Shown one piece after another: positions 13,034 to 22,564 of a DNA stretch of 36,198 bases. The notes under the pieces were generated by a model, which made no database searches, was not told where the DNA came from, and saw only the letters and a list, made by a program, of their open reading frames with translations. Source of the stretch: a virus; IMG/VR virus record IMGVR_UViG_3300020202_000170, positions 1 to 36,198 of that record, one strand, 5' to 3'. The position numbers were made by a program, and so were the translations under genes. Each line of letters begins with the position of its first letter. The first letter of the stretch is position 1.

Positions 13034-14452
13034 TCACCGCTTCCCCCGCTGCAGTTGGCGGCGACGAGCTGCCGACGCTTCCACCGTCGCCTGCTCTGCC
13101 GCTGGCCGCTGCGCTCTCAGCGTCTTCTCTGCCGCCGAGCCGGCGAGCGATAGAGTCTGATCGGCGAACGCCTCTAGTCTCTCAAGCTTCTGCTGTTTCA
13201 GTTCCGGCGAGTCTCCGGCGTGCCACGCCATCTGCACGGCCTCGCGCCGAGCTTCGCTCTCGGGCATCCCGGCGCCAGTCTTGACGCGCACGATGTATTG
13301 GACGGCATTGTCCATCGCGTTCGCGATCTTCTGCTCTTCTGGCGTAAGACCTTCGTATTTGGACGCCGGGACGAGTTCTGCTCGTCGCAGACCGCTCGTA
13401 ACCAGCGCCGACACGTTGCCGCTCGCGGCGCTGTTGTCCGCCGCTTCGGCGCGTAGGGAATTCTCCTGAACTTTCCGTAGGGCATCGTCCGAGATGTCGA
13501 TCCCGCGCTTCAGCACCTCCAACTCGCCCTTGATCTGGGCGCCGTAGAGAGCATGCTTGCCCTGCGCCTCAGTGGGCGGCTTCTCTCCCGCCCTCCGCTC
13601 TGCCGCCCGCGCTGCGATGTACGCCCGTTCCTTCGCTTCCTTCGCGCGCTTGTCCCCCTGCTTGTCCTGAAACTGCCGCCCGACTTCGGCCGAGTGGGCG
13701 CCCATGATCTGCTGCATGATCGTCGGGTCAACGTTGTTCCCGAACAGCATTCGGCGCAGGTTGATGTCGCGGCGCACGTTCTCGGGCAGATTCGTCATGT
13801 CCAGCGCGCCGAGTTCCTCGCCCTGGCGCCTGCGCTCCTCCGCGATGGCCTCGCGCTGCGCGTTCGGGTTGATTTGCATCGGCGGCTGCTCGGGTAGACG
13901 CAGGGTGTAGTTCTGCGCGTTCCGCGCCGCGTTCCCGTAGTCCTGGGCGTAGCGCTGCATGCCCTGCGACCACTCGTTCGCCCTCGCAGCATCCGGCGAC
14001 GGCTCCAGCGCGCTCTGCAGCTTGGGCAATAGGCCCAGCTTGGCCAGTCCGCCCACCCATGGCTGCACCTGCATCGTAGGCTCACGCAACTGGAGGCGCT
14101 CAGGCGACGCGACGTCCTCCATCTGGTTCTGCTCGAGCGACCCGCCTACCGTCCCCGCCATCGCCTGTGCGTCCTGAACGCGGCCAGGCGTCCGCATCGA
14201 CTCCAGGATCTTGGGCAGCACGTCCATCACCGTCTTGCGCGCCTTCTCCCTTCGCGCATCGTCCGCCTGGTCCTTCCGCAGTTCGCGGTCTCCTCTCTGC
14301 TGCTCAATCAGCCCCCGCTGGTACTCCGCAGCCGCCTTGTTGCGCTCTTCCTCCAGGTCAAGCTGGCGCTTGCGGTTCAGCCGGTCCGCGAGGCTGCGGA
14401 ACGGCGTGGCCATGTCGATGCCCTGGTACTGGGGAACGTTGAAGAACGCCAT
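13034..14452 (-). CDS. ejection-type internal virion protein (second)
   Basis: A 472-residue protein starting at ATG 14452. It overlaps the previous gene by one base in TGATG and ends two bases from the plus-strand islet. Helical and charged, with heptad-like coiled-coil stretches around residues 25-90 and 280-340 (RAKEAKERAYIAARAAERRAG). It has a defined middle and C-terminal part (EEQKIANAMDNAVQYIV; SEARREAVQMAWHAG). The length equals the P22 gp20 ejection protein to within a residue, but I see no clear homology, so the name rests on size, composition and context. Confidence 0.6.
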   Translation of the reverse strand: MAFFNVPQYQGIDMATPFRSLADRLNRKRQLDLEEERNKAAAEYQRGLIEQQRGDRELRKDQADDARREKARKTVMDVLPKILESMRTPGRVQDAQAMAGTVGGSLEQNQMEDVASPERLQLREPTMQVQPWVGGLAKLGLLPKLQSALEPSPDAARANEWSQGMQRYAQDYGNAARNAQNYTLRLPEQPPMQINPNAQREAIAEERRRQGEELGALDMTNLPENVRRDINLRRMLFGNNVDPTIMQQIMGAHSAEVGRQFQDKQGDKRAKEAKERAYIAARAAERRAGEKPPTEAQGKHALYGAQIKGELEVLKRGIDISDDALRKVQENSLRAEAADNSAASGNVSALVTSGLRRAELVPASKYEGLTPEEQKIANAMDNAVQYIVRVKTGAGMPESEARREAVQMAWHAGDSPELKQQKLERLEAFADQTLSLAGSAAEKTLRAQRPAAEQATVEASAARRRQLQRGKR

Positions 14453-16275
14453 CAGCCCGCCTTCTTGTACGACGCCGCGGTTTCAGCCATCGACGTGTAC
14501 GTGTTGATGATGTTCTCGACGGTCTTCGCGTCGATGCCCGCCTTGGCGAGTTCGATCGCGAGCGCCTGCATCTGCGCCTGGAACCGCTGGCGGCCGCCCT
14601 CGCTTTCAAGATCAAGCGCCATGCCCTCGAAGCCCTTGAGCGTGCCTGCCTGACCAGAGCCAAGGTTCAAGCCGCCAGTGATGAGGTCGCGGAAGTACCC
14701 GCTCTGCTCGTCGCTGGCCCCGCCGGCCATCTGCGCCAACAGCCGGTCGCGGTCGAGTCCAAGACGGTCGGCCAGCTCAGACACCCGCGCGCGGAAGTCG
14801 GCCTGCTGGCGCTGTTCGCCCGACAGCCCCATAGTCACGTCGTACTCGTAGTCGCGGTCGCGCTCGGCCTCGTCCGAGGCGCGATACGCCGCATCGCCAG
14901 CCGTGCGGAAGCGGTCGAGCCCCGACCGCGTCGAGGCGTCCGCGAGCCTGTCCAGCCGCTCGCGGTTGCGCAGGTCCACGTCGTCAGTCGCCGACGCTGC
15001 GCCAAAGTACTGGTTCTCTCGACCCTGCGTGAGCGCGTCCAGCGCGCGCTGGTTCTCGAGCAGGAAGTTCGCCGACCGGTAGGCAGCCTCGTCAGCCTGG
15101 CCGAGCCGCTGCGTCTTGATGTTCTCCATGCCCAGGCGCCCATGCAGCGCCCTGTTGAGCTTGTCCATCTCGACCTCGTCGCCAGACCGCGCCGCGTCCC
15201 CGAAGTACCGCTCACGCTCCATCCGCGACGTGTCCGCCAGGCGCGCGAAGTCACCGCCTTGGCCCTGCCGCGCAAGTTGCATCTCCTGCGCAGACCGCGC
15301 AAGTCCGCCCATCTCGAGCCACTGCTTGGCCCGGAGTCCCTGCAACTGCTCGCCGTACTGGCGCTGAGCCAGGCCCGATGCGTAGCCGCCCGTGGCCGCC
15401 GCCCGACGGTCCAGGTCTTCCTGCATCTTCTTCGCAAAGTAGTCGTTGGCGCTGTTCAGGTTGCCCAACTGCTCGTCGTAGAACTTCTCGGCCGCGCCCT
15501 TCTCCTGGACCGCCGGCATCATCTTGCGGAAGTAGCCGCCGGCCTCCGATTGCTCGTTGGCCAGCGTCCGGGCCCGAGACGTCGCCTCGTCGGTTCGCTG
15601 GCGCATGCTGCGGAGTTGGTCGATCTCGGGCATGAAGATCGCCTGCCGCGCCTCCATCTTGCGCTGCTCGGCGTAATCCTTCAGCGGGTTGCCCATCGTC
15701 CCGCGCTCCCGCAAGCGATCGGACCAGCCGTCGCCGCCCGACTTGTACCGCTGCAGGTATTCGCTCATCCCCGACGGACCCGCCTGGTACTTCGTCTGCC
15801 CGTAGCGCGTCTCGACGTCGCTCGCCTGGTCCATCCGGCCGGCGTTCTGGCCGTACCAGTCGCGGTAGTTGGTGACGCTCTTTCTGTTGGCGGCGAGCCC
15901 CGCCATCGGCCCAGGCTTGTTGCCGTACGGGTCATCGAGCAGGCGCGTGCTGTTGAAGTTCGGGCCGGCGTTGCTGTACTTCCGGTACAGATCCGCCATG
16001 TACGTCGGCCGGTTCAGCTCATAGCTGCGCAGGTAGTTCTGCGCTGGGCCGTAGAAGCCCAAGGCGCGCTCACCGGCGGCGCGCCCCTTGTCGGCCAGGC
16101 CGCCGTAATAGCCCTGCTGCTCATTGCCCAGGCGCCGAGCGCCCTTCGCAGCGTCGCCGTAGCCTTCCTTGGCATTCTCGCCCGCCCAGATGTGCGGCAC
16201 GGCGCCCCAGGTCATGGGACCACCTGCGATCCCAGCGCCGACCTTGCCCCATTTGCGCCAATTGAAGCGAGCCAT
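14452..16275 (-). CDS. ejection-type internal virion protein (first)
   Basis: A 607-residue protein starting at ATG 16275 in a TAATG overlap with the previous gene. It begins with a basic, aromatic N-terminus (FNWRKWGKVGAGIAGG) with a Gly-rich hydrophobic stretch. It is then dominated by charged, amphipathic helices rich in Arg, Glu, Gln and Ala, and ends in another helical segment. It is likely an ejection protein. Basic Gly-rich N-termini fit membrane interaction during DNA entry. No known family motif is recognised by eye. Confidence 0.6.
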   Translation of the reverse strand: MARFNWRKWGKVGAGIAGGPMTWGAVPHIWAGENAKEGYGDAAKGARRLGNEQQGYYGGLADKGRAAGERALGFYGPAQNYLRSYELNRPTYMADLYRKYSNAGPNFNSTRLLDDPYGNKPGPMAGLAANRKSVTNYRDWYGQNAGRMDQASDVETRYGQTKYQAGPSGMSEYLQRYKSGGDGWSDRLRERGTMGNPLKDYAEQRKMEARQAIFMPEIDQLRSMRQRTDEATSRARTLANEQSEAGGYFRKMMPAVQEKGAAEKFYDEQLGNLNSANDYFAKKMQEDLDRRAAATGGYASGLAQRQYGEQLQGLRAKQWLEMGGLARSAQEMQLARQGQGGDFARLADTSRMERERYFGDAARSGDEVEMDKLNRALHGRLGMENIKTQRLGQADEAAYRSANFLLENQRALDALTQGRENQYFGAASATDDVDLRNRERLDRLADASTRSGLDRFRTAGDAAYRASDEAERDRDYEYDVTMGLSGEQRQQADFRARVSELADRLGLDRDRLLAQMAGGASDEQSGYFRDLITGGLNLGSGQAGTLKGFEGMALDLESEGGRQRFQAQMQALAIELAKAGIDAKTVENIINTYTSMAETAASYKKAG

Positions 16276-17711
16276 TATGCCTCCTCCATCGTATCAAACG
16301 ACTCGATCACTTTGGCGATTGAAACCAGCGCATTGGACGAGCCGTAAATCTCCCATTGCCTATGGAGGTACGGTTTCCCGATGCTCCATTTCTCGACCGT
16401 TGCAAACGGGCGGGTCGACGTCGTCCCAAGGCCCACTTGCAGCGGCCCCGAGAACGTCCCCAGGTCATCCCGCCAGCGCATCAGGAAGAACGGCTCAGCG
16501 GTGTCCGTAGACTCCCCCCGCCTGACGTGAAACTGCACCTTCTGTGTCGCCTTTGTGCTGGCGTTCTCGTGGTCGACGAACCCCGAACGGGCCAGCCAGT
16601 GAATGGCCGTCCCCGAGTCGGTGTACGTGCTCAGGTCCAGCTTGGCGATGGTCCCGTCGGACAGCCCGACGAGGTTGACGTTCTTCTCGGGCCAATACAC
16701 ATGACTCTGGATCGTCAACCCCGCCCAGTTGCCGGATGACCAGCCACGCCACTCCGACCAGACTTTGGTCGTCATGTCGTACGCGAATGCCCGACCGTCC
16801 GTCGGGAACACCCACAGCAGCAGATCGCGATCGTCGAGACGAACCCGCGAGCCCCAGCAGTCGGTGACGCTCGCGAGTTCAGCAACGAGGCGGTCCGTGG
16901 CTGGCGTGCCGATGGCCTCATAGGCCCGGCCATCCGACATGACGAACCGACGCCGGCTGTCGAGCCAGGCGAACTGCTCGTCGTGGCGGATGATGCTGTG
17001 CCGGGCCAGGCACCCAAGGTCCATATTGTTGATCGGCGCGAACACCTCGTTCGGGTCGGGTCCGTAGACCTGCAGAGTCTCGCTGCCCCAGACGAACAGT
17101 TCGCGCGCCGAGTCCCTGATGGCTACGATCTTGTCCGGGCGCGCCTCGGCCTCGCGGAAGTCCTCCGACGTCGTCCACGTCTCGTGGTTTCCGTCTCCCG
17201 GTGCCGACCAGTAGAAGAGCCCGCCCTCTCCCGCCTCCAGCGCCACCACTCGCTGGGTCATGACCAGTACATCGGTCACGAGCGCTGGAGGCGAGCCGCC
17301 CAGGAGCGCCGCCAAGCCGCTGCCGGTGTACTTCAGCATCGCCCCGCCGCCGGCCAGGATCACCTTGGTCCGAGTCGTCGTGATGCGCGGGCGCTCGGCG
17401 CCCTCGAGCTGCGTAGCCGTCGTGGAGTCGGACAGCGCCTCGACGTTCTGGTACGACGTCCAGGCGTACAGCTTCCGCGTGCCCGTCGAACTCTGCGTGA
17501 CGTAGACCAGCTTGTTTTGCCAAACCGTCATGGCTACGACAGGGTTGGCGTCAGGCACGGTCGGCGGGAACTCGTCCCAGGCTGCAATGCCTGGACGTAG
17601 GCGCATCCCTCCCGCAGCGTCAACCAGCAGGTTGACGAGCGGCCCCCGCGACCCGGACAACTCGTCCAGGCCGGAATCGGGGCCGTTGAAAGGGATGGGC
17701 GCCGCGTCCAT
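16275..17711 (-). CDS. P22 gp10-like tail factor
   Basis: A 478-residue protein starting at ATG 17711 (MDAAPIPFNGPDSG), in a TAATG overlap with the tailspike gene. An apparent longer N-terminus lies inside the upstream gene. The sequence has repeated WxV/YxT strands and motifs such as NLLVDAAGGMRLRPGIAAWDEFP, GYDTE-like and WSAPGD, as in the six- to seven-bladed propeller of phage packaged-DNA stabilisation and tail-hub proteins. P22 gp10 is about 472 residues. It should join the connector to the tailspike. Confidence in family is moderate to good. Confidence 0.75.
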   Translation of the reverse strand: MDAAPIPFNGPDSGLDELSGSRGPLVNLLVDAAGGMRLRPGIAAWDEFPPTVPDANPVVAMTVWQNKLVYVTQSSTGTRKLYAWTSYQNVEALSDSTTATQLEGAERPRITTTRTKVILAGGGAMLKYTGSGLAALLGGSPPALVTDVLVMTQRVVALEAGEGGLFYWSAPGDGNHETWTTSEDFREAEARPDKIVAIRDSARELFVWGSETLQVYGPDPNEVFAPINNMDLGCLARHSIIRHDEQFAWLDSRRRFVMSDGRAYEAIGTPATDRLVAELASVTDCWGSRVRLDDRDLLLWVFPTDGRAFAYDMTTKVWSEWRGWSSGNWAGLTIQSHVYWPEKNVNLVGLSDGTIAKLDLSTYTDSGTAIHWLARSGFVDHENASTKATQKVQFHVRRGESTDTAEPFFLMRWRDDLGTFSGPLQVGLGTTSTRPFATVEKWSIGKPYLHRQWEIYGSSNALVSIAKVIESFDTMEEA

Positions 17712-19357
17712 TACCAGATATCGTTGCTCCCGGCGTTGTTCGGATAGCTGAAGGTCGCGCCGCCGTCTTCCTTGCCGATCTGAGTAGACAACCACTTGGA
17801 CGAACTAGCCCGCCACGTGAACCGGATGGCGACGTTCCCCGAAAAGTTCGAGGTCGGAAGATAGCCGAAGTACTGCGCATTCCATGTGAGCGCGACGCCC
17901 GCGCCGCTCTGGTTCGAGAGGACCAGTAGCATCGTCTGGCCGTCATGAAGCCCCGTCGTCGACGTGGCGCCGATGGTCAGAGCCGCAGTCGTCCGGCATA
18001 CCTGCAGCTCGCCCAGCGATGGGTCGGGCGTGAAGGTGCCGCCGGCCTGTGCGGACCGGTTGCGCTTGAATACGTTACAGCGGGGCTGCGACTGCCACGC
18101 CCCGCCGTACTCGGCAAGCGTCCGCGTGCTGAAACTGTTCATCTCGTCGATGACGTCGGTCGCGCTGGCATTTGTCGTAAAGTCGGTCGTGTTCGTACCG
18201 ACACGGCAGTTGATGCAACCCGACCGAGCGACGGCCCCGACGCTGAAACCGGTAGTGCAGGCTCCTGCGATCGAATCGCGGGCGATGGTGTCGTCCGCGG
18301 TGAAGCTGAATCCGGTGCCGGTCGACGCGACGACCATACAGTCACGCGCATGGGCATGCTGTCCGCCCAGGACGAAACCGGTGCCAGTAGCAGCCGCGGC
18401 GATGCAGTGGTCGGCTAGCCCGTGCTTGCCCAGCGTGAACCCGACGCCGGCCGAGTTGCCGTCCGTCGAGTCGACCCGGCAATGGTGTAGCTCGCCGCGC
18501 TGGACCGTGGATGTCCAGGTGAAGCCCTTGCGGTGAAGCGACGTCACCACACGCTGACACACGACTCCGTCCCCCGATGTAACCGAGATGGCTGATCCCG
18601 TTGACGTGGTCGAGTGGGTGAGCGCCAGGTCGGAAATGACCATGTTGGCTTCGCCAGTGATGTTCACGGTCAGCAGCGTAATGGCCGCGCCAGTGCCCTT
18701 GATCTTGCTGGCCGTGGCGCCAAGCCCCATCAGCCAGATTCCGGCCGTGCTAGTCGACAGCCCCGCCGAACACGCGAACGTGCCCTTAGGCAGCAGACCG
18801 ACGCCGCCGCCCTTGGCCGCGAGCCGGTCGAGAAGCTTCTGGAGCGCAACGTAGTCGTCGGCCGTCCCGTCTCCCTTGGCCACCTCGCCGTTGGCACCCT
18901 TGACATCGAACACCGAGACGAACCGCTCGGCGAGGACGTCGCGCAGAAGACGCGCGTTACCGCCGGTTGCCTCAAGGTACTTGAAGTCAGTCCCCATGAA
19001 CGACGACAGAGCGGAAGTGAGCGCCGCATTGAGCGTCGTGGTCCCGCCCGCGCCCTGGCTGCCGTTCGATAGGGTGCCGGTAAGAAAGTTGTTGGCGACC
19101 TCGACCAACTCAGCGCGGCCGCCCTCGATGAAGCGGTCAACCTCCACGCCCGCGGCCGTCTTGACCACCACTTCGACGACCTGCTTTACCCAGAACTTCG
19201 CGCGCCCCGACGAGTTGAGCACCTGCTGCGCGGTCGTCAGCGTCGACGTCGCGGCGTAGTTGCTGTAGGCAGTGACCCGGCTGGTCGAGTTCGGCTCGTA
19301 CAGCTCGTACGTGCCGGACGGCGCCTCGGGGTAGTAGATCCGGACGGTATAGGCCAT
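17711..19357 (-). CDS. tailspike with parallel beta-helix
   Basis: A 548-residue protein starting at ATG 19357. The first about 120 residues look like a head-binding domain (AYTVRIYYPEAPSGTYELYE). From about 135 a Pectate_lyase_3-like beta-helix begins (GTADDYVALQKLLDRLAAKGGGV), with repeating GxGFxL/CxV turns to about 430. A C-terminal domain with Thr/Ser/Trp (about 455-548) may trimerise the spike. Such spikes bind and often cut surface polysaccharide. A Ser/Cys ladder at the turns is seen. Catalytic residues cannot be named. Confidence 0.8.
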   Translation of the reverse strand: MAYTVRIYYPEAPSGTYELYEPNSTSRVTAYSNYAATSTLTTAQQVLNSSGRAKFWVKQVVEVVVKTAAGVEVDRFIEGGRAELVEVANNFLTGTLSNGSQGAGGTTTLNAALTSALSSFMGTDFKYLEATGGNARLLRDVLAERFVSVFDVKGANGEVAKGDGTADDYVALQKLLDRLAAKGGGVGLLPKGTFACSAGLSTSTAGIWLMGLGATASKIKGTGAAITLLTVNITGEANMVISDLALTHSTTSTGSAISVTSGDGVVCQRVVTSLHRKGFTWTSTVQRGELHHCRVDSTDGNSAGVGFTLGKHGLADHCIAAAATGTGFVLGGQHAHARDCMVVASTGTGFSFTADDTIARDSIAGACTTGFSVGAVARSGCINCRVGTNTTDFTTNASATDVIDEMNSFSTRTLAEYGGAWQSQPRCNVFKRNRSAQAGGTFTPDPSLGELQVCRTTAALTIGATSTTGLHDGQTMLLVLSNQSGAGVALTWNAQYFGYLPTSNFSGNVAIRFTWRASSSKWLSTQIGKEDGGATFSYPNNAGSNDIW

Positions 19358-20034
19358 CAGTAATCCCCCACGCAGAAGCGGATGCGGCCACGTTCGGTCT
19401 CATCCAGCATGGCTTTGTCCTTGTCCGGGTTGACGACCTTCATCAGGTACGCCGCGTGATTCAGCATCCCGGCCTTGACGGCGAACTCGTGGGCAAGCAG
19501 GTACGTGATCGTCTTGAGCCACTTGGGCTCGAGGTCCAGCGTCACGTTGCCCGTATCGGTGTCCCGCAGCTTGCGGTACTTCTGGTAGATGAAGGTGTAC
19601 GCAGCGTCGCTCTTAACCGGAAAATTGACCGTGACGGTCCCGGCCGACGTTTTCTCTACGTAGAACTCCAGCGGGCGCGCGATTGTGGTCTTTGACGACC
19701 GGCGAAAGTAGTCGTCTCGGCTGATGCGCGTCGCCTCGCTGTCCACGTTCGACGAATCGCGCAGGTTAGCCACCGGACCGACGTCAACGGTATCGGCGTC
19801 GGCCGTAAAGCCCGTGTCGTTCGCCGCGACGGCCTTGGACACGCGCTCGACGGCCCGAACGATCAACCCCTCTTTCTGCAGGTCCAGGATGATGAGTTGC
19901 AGCGCCCGGGCGCCAAAAGCGATCTGATCGGCGTCCGCCGTGTGCCCGTCGTGGAGCTGGCGCGCGAGGCTCGCCGCCTGCGAGATGATCTGATCTCGCT
20001 GCATGTCGAACGTGGCCGTAGTGGAGACAGCCAT
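19357..20034 (-). CDS. gp4-like head-tail connector/completion protein
   Basis: A 225-residue protein starting at ATG 20034, overlapping the next gene in the operon at one base (ATGG/TAATG junctions). The helical N-terminal half (RDQIISQAASLARQLHDG, ARALQLIILDLQKEGLIV) and the beta/helix middle resemble P22 gp4-like packaged-DNA stabilisation proteins that bind under the portal. It is longer than P22 gp4 (about 166 residues). The position before the tail genes supports this. Confidence 0.75.
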   Translation of the reverse strand: MAVSTTATFDMQRDQIISQAASLARQLHDGHTADADQIAFGARALQLIILDLQKEGLIVRAVERVSKAVAANDTGFTADADTVDVGPVANLRDSSNVDSEATRISRDDYFRRSSKTTIARPLEFYVEKTSAGTVTVNFPVKSDAAYTFIYQKYRKLRDTDTGNVTLDLEPKWLKTITYLLAHEFAVKAGMLNHAAYLMKVVNPDKDKAMLDETERGRIRFCVGDY

Positions 20035-21659
20035 TATTCAAGCCTCCCCATGAACGCCTTTGGCTCTTGCCGGTAGAACGACCCGACCAACGCGGCATTT
20101 GTGACCGTCTCGACGCGCGTCAGATTCGTGTTCGTGTACGGCTGCAGCGACAGCCCCGACTGGCCGAGCGTATTCAGTCGCAGGAACCGCTGCGGCAACG
20201 GGTCCTTGGTCGTCGGCTGAATGCTGCTCACCGCCTCCTTGGCCGTGCGAAACGCGGCGTTGTTCCTCGCGGACTGGATCGGAGCCAGCAACCCCGCGGC
20301 CGCCCAGTCGTACAGGGTCGATCCGTTCTTCTTCGTCGCCGCCAGCGGCGCCCCCTCTCGCACCAAAAGAACCGTTGACGGCGCCAGGGTCGGGTCGTAG
20401 TCGCCCTTGAGCCCTCGCCACAGTTGCGTCTGCTCGGTGTCGAGCGGGCTCGTGGCCTCGTAGTCCAACTCGTAGTCACTGTTGCTGGAGAACGTCATCA
20501 GCCAATCCCAGATGGACGTCACCTGAGACGACAGGCCATCCACCTCGTAGAGAGCGCGCAGGGCGGTCGACCAGTTGCGAGCGCCGATCGTGGTACCCGT
20601 GGCCAGCGGCCCATTCAAGTACTCCCAGGACCCGCGGCCCGTCGGGTAGCTTTGAAAGAACGACCTCGGCGTCGTCGCCGAGAAGCCCTGGATGTTCGCG
20701 CCGTCGTCCGCCGAATATTGCGCGGTGGACCAAAACGCCTTCGCCTCGCCGATGGCCGTGGACACCAGGGTCGCGCGGCTCGCGTTGAAAGGGACCGTGA
20801 TGGTCGACGATCCGATCGTCTCGTCACCAGCAATGTTCTTGAACAGCGTCAGGAACCAGACACCGATGAGGTCGCCAGGGAAGTACTTGTGGTCCCAGGT
20901 CCCGCCCGTCGTGATGCTGAAGGTCCACGCGCCCCAGTGCTTCGGCACCAGCCCAGCCGCATCGGCCGAGCTGAAACCAGAAGAGAGCAGGTCGCCGCAT
21001 TGGGCGCTGCGCAGGAACCACGCGGTGGCACGCGCAGCCGCCAGGTGCTTCGCCTTGCCGTGGACCTGATAGGCGCGCAGCAGAGCAATGCCCGCCAGCG
21101 AGCTCGTGGACGTGAAGTACGACGATCCGATGGAGAACGCACCCCACTGCAGGGCGTCGTCCGTATACGTCGTCTTGCCTGGCCCGCCGACTTGGTTATC
21201 GTAGAGCCAGTCGGCCAGCTCGAGCAGCTTCGCCTTCGCGCGCGTGATCCAGTGCGGCGGCCGCTGGTTCTCCGCGATGAGGTCGTACAGGTACCAGCAG
21301 GCTAGCGCCGCGTCCTGGACGCTCGTCGTTCCCGTGCGGGCTCCGCTCACCGTCTGGTCTACAGACCCATACGGCGCAGTGTCGCAGATGAAGTTGAAGA
21401 GATACCCTTCCTCTGCCTCCCACGTATCGCGCCCGTCGCGCGGCTTCGGCGATGGTACTGGCCGATCGCTGCGTGGCGTCCGCCGGGCGTTGATGCGGTC
21501 GAGTTCGGGAATGGTCCGCATGCCCTTGTGGTCGCTGCAGATCCAAACGCCATCCACGCCCTTGACGTCGAACTGGACGGGCGCCGTCTTCCACGATCCG
21601 CAAATGTCGCAGACCCGCCGCCAGGTGCCTGGGCGGTACTCCTGGATGAGCACCGCCAT
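20034..21659 (-). CDS. virion protein with N-terminal zinc ribbon and alpha/alpha-toroid domain
   Basis: A 541-residue protein starting at ATG 21659. Residues 15-45 have CDICG and later C and H (ICSDHKG), a zinc-ribbon-like start. From about residue 108 to 500, regular helical hairpins appear (ALACWYLYDLIAENQ; LLELADWLYDNQ; AGIALLRAYQVHGKAKHLAAARATAWFLRSAQ), a pattern of the (alpha/alpha)6 toroid found in glycosidases, lyases and terpene cyclases. It sits in the structural operon between beta-helix proteins and the connector. It could be a virion-associated polysaccharide-cleaving enzyme or a binding protein. No family is recognised. The fold call is inference from helical repeats. Confidence 0.65.
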   Translation of the reverse strand: MAVLIQEYRPGTWRRVCDICGSWKTAPVQFDVKGVDGVWICSDHKGMRTIPELDRINARRTPRSDRPVPSPKPRDGRDTWEAEEGYLFNFICDTAPYGSVDQTVSGARTGTTSVQDAALACWYLYDLIAENQRPPHWITRAKAKLLELADWLYDNQVGGPGKTTYTDDALQWGAFSIGSSYFTSTSSLAGIALLRAYQVHGKAKHLAAARATAWFLRSAQCGDLLSSGFSSADAAGLVPKHWGAWTFSITTGGTWDHKYFPGDLIGVWFLTLFKNIAGDETIGSSTITVPFNASRATLVSTAIGEAKAFWSTAQYSADDGANIQGFSATTPRSFFQSYPTGRGSWEYLNGPLATGTTIGARNWSTALRALYEVDGLSSQVTSIWDWLMTFSSNSDYELDYEATSPLDTEQTQLWRGLKGDYDPTLAPSTVLLVREGAPLAATKKNGSTLYDWAAAGLLAPIQSARNNAAFRTAKEAVSSIQPTTKDPLPQRFLRLNTLGQSGLSLQPYTNTNLTRVETVTNAALVGSFYRQEPKAFMGRLE

Positions 21660-22480
21660 CAGATGATCCTTGCGCTCCCGCTCTTGTTGCGAAGCAGGAA
21701 GGTAACCGGCGTGCTCGACCCCGTATCGATGTCTGAGTCATTCAGCAGGTCGATATTCAGCATCAATAGCCGCGTCACCGCTGCGCTGCACTTGATGACG
21801 TAGGGATTCGACCAGCCAGACGACCCGCCGTCGAACACCACTGCGTCGGCGTCGTTCGGGCCGCCGATCACTAGGTTGTTCATCGCGTTGCTGACCAAGA
21901 TCCCGGTCGCCGGCTGACTCGACACGCTGCCGCTCGTGGACGAGAACGTCGTCCCCTTCACCAGCGCCTCACCAGCTCCCGTGATGTATTCAATGCACTC
22001 GGCGGTATCGTTCGTGCCGCACTCGAACAAGCAGTCTTCAACCCGCGTGCCTACCGAAGCGATGCGGATGCGACTGTTGGGCGCCGTGGTCGACGCTGGG
22101 AAGTACAGGTTGCAGAACCACACCCCCGCGGCCGTGACGTCGAACATATCGATAGCACCGCCGCAGATGAACTGCGGGCGGCTCGACCCGGTCCCCTCGC
22201 CGTACACGTGAATCCCGGCCTTGTTGAAGGTCTGCGCAGCGGTCAACGTTTCCGTATGACCTGACAGGCAGACGATGATGTCACCGGCCGAGGCGTTGGT
22301 ATGCGCCTGGGCAAGCGAGGCGAGTGGCCGGATGCGCTCCTTACCGCGTGGCGAGGCAGCATCCGATCCGTCCTTGTGGACGTACCAGATCGCACCCGTC
22401 ATGGCGAGCGGGCTGCGGGTCGTTACTCCGTAGCCCGATGTGCCGCCGATGCCGTTGAGGTATGCGGGTAGGGTGGCCAT
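21659..22480 (-). CDS. beta-helix virion protein 2
   Basis: A 273-residue protein starting at ATG 22480, with GGAGAG upstream. Residues 50-105 (PLASLAQAHTNASAGDIIVCLSG...) match the same module in the next upstream gene, and the rest alternates short strands with Gly/Asn/Thr turns, typical of a right-handed parallel beta-helix. It overlaps the toroid gene by one base. Likely a capsid- or tail-associated fibre-like protein. Paralogous to the protein at 22565-23497. Confidence 0.72.
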   Translation of the reverse strand: MATLPAYLNGIGGTSGYGVTTRSPLAMTGAIWYVHKDGSDAASPRGKERIRPLASLAQAHTNASAGDIIVCLSGHTETLTAAQTFNKAGIHVYGEGTGSSRPQFICGGAIDMFDVTAAGVWFCNLYFPASTTAPNSRIRIASVGTRVEDCLFECGTNDTAECIEYITGAGEALVKGTTFSSTSGSVSSQPATGILVSNAMNNLVIGGPNDADAVVFDGGSSGWSNPYVIKCSAAVTRLLMLNIDLLNDSDIDTGSSTPVTFLLRNKSGSARII

Positions 22481-22564
22481 TCACTCTCCGATAGGCGCCC
22501 CTCGTTCCCTGAGAGCCGCCAAGGAGAGGTTGAACGGCCCCCAAGGCCCGAGAGGCAAACTTGC

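Noticed and set aside
12504-13037. A long minus-strand reading frame opposite the plus-strand islet
   Set aside because: Its codons lack the G/C-ending bias of the real genes, while the plus-strand pair has it, along with a signal peptide, membrane helices and a good RBS for the second gene.
19608-19622. A further copy of GCTCTTAACC near 19,612 as an operator
   Set aside because: It lies inside the gp4-like gene without an inverted partner and codes for ordinary residues, so chance is likely.
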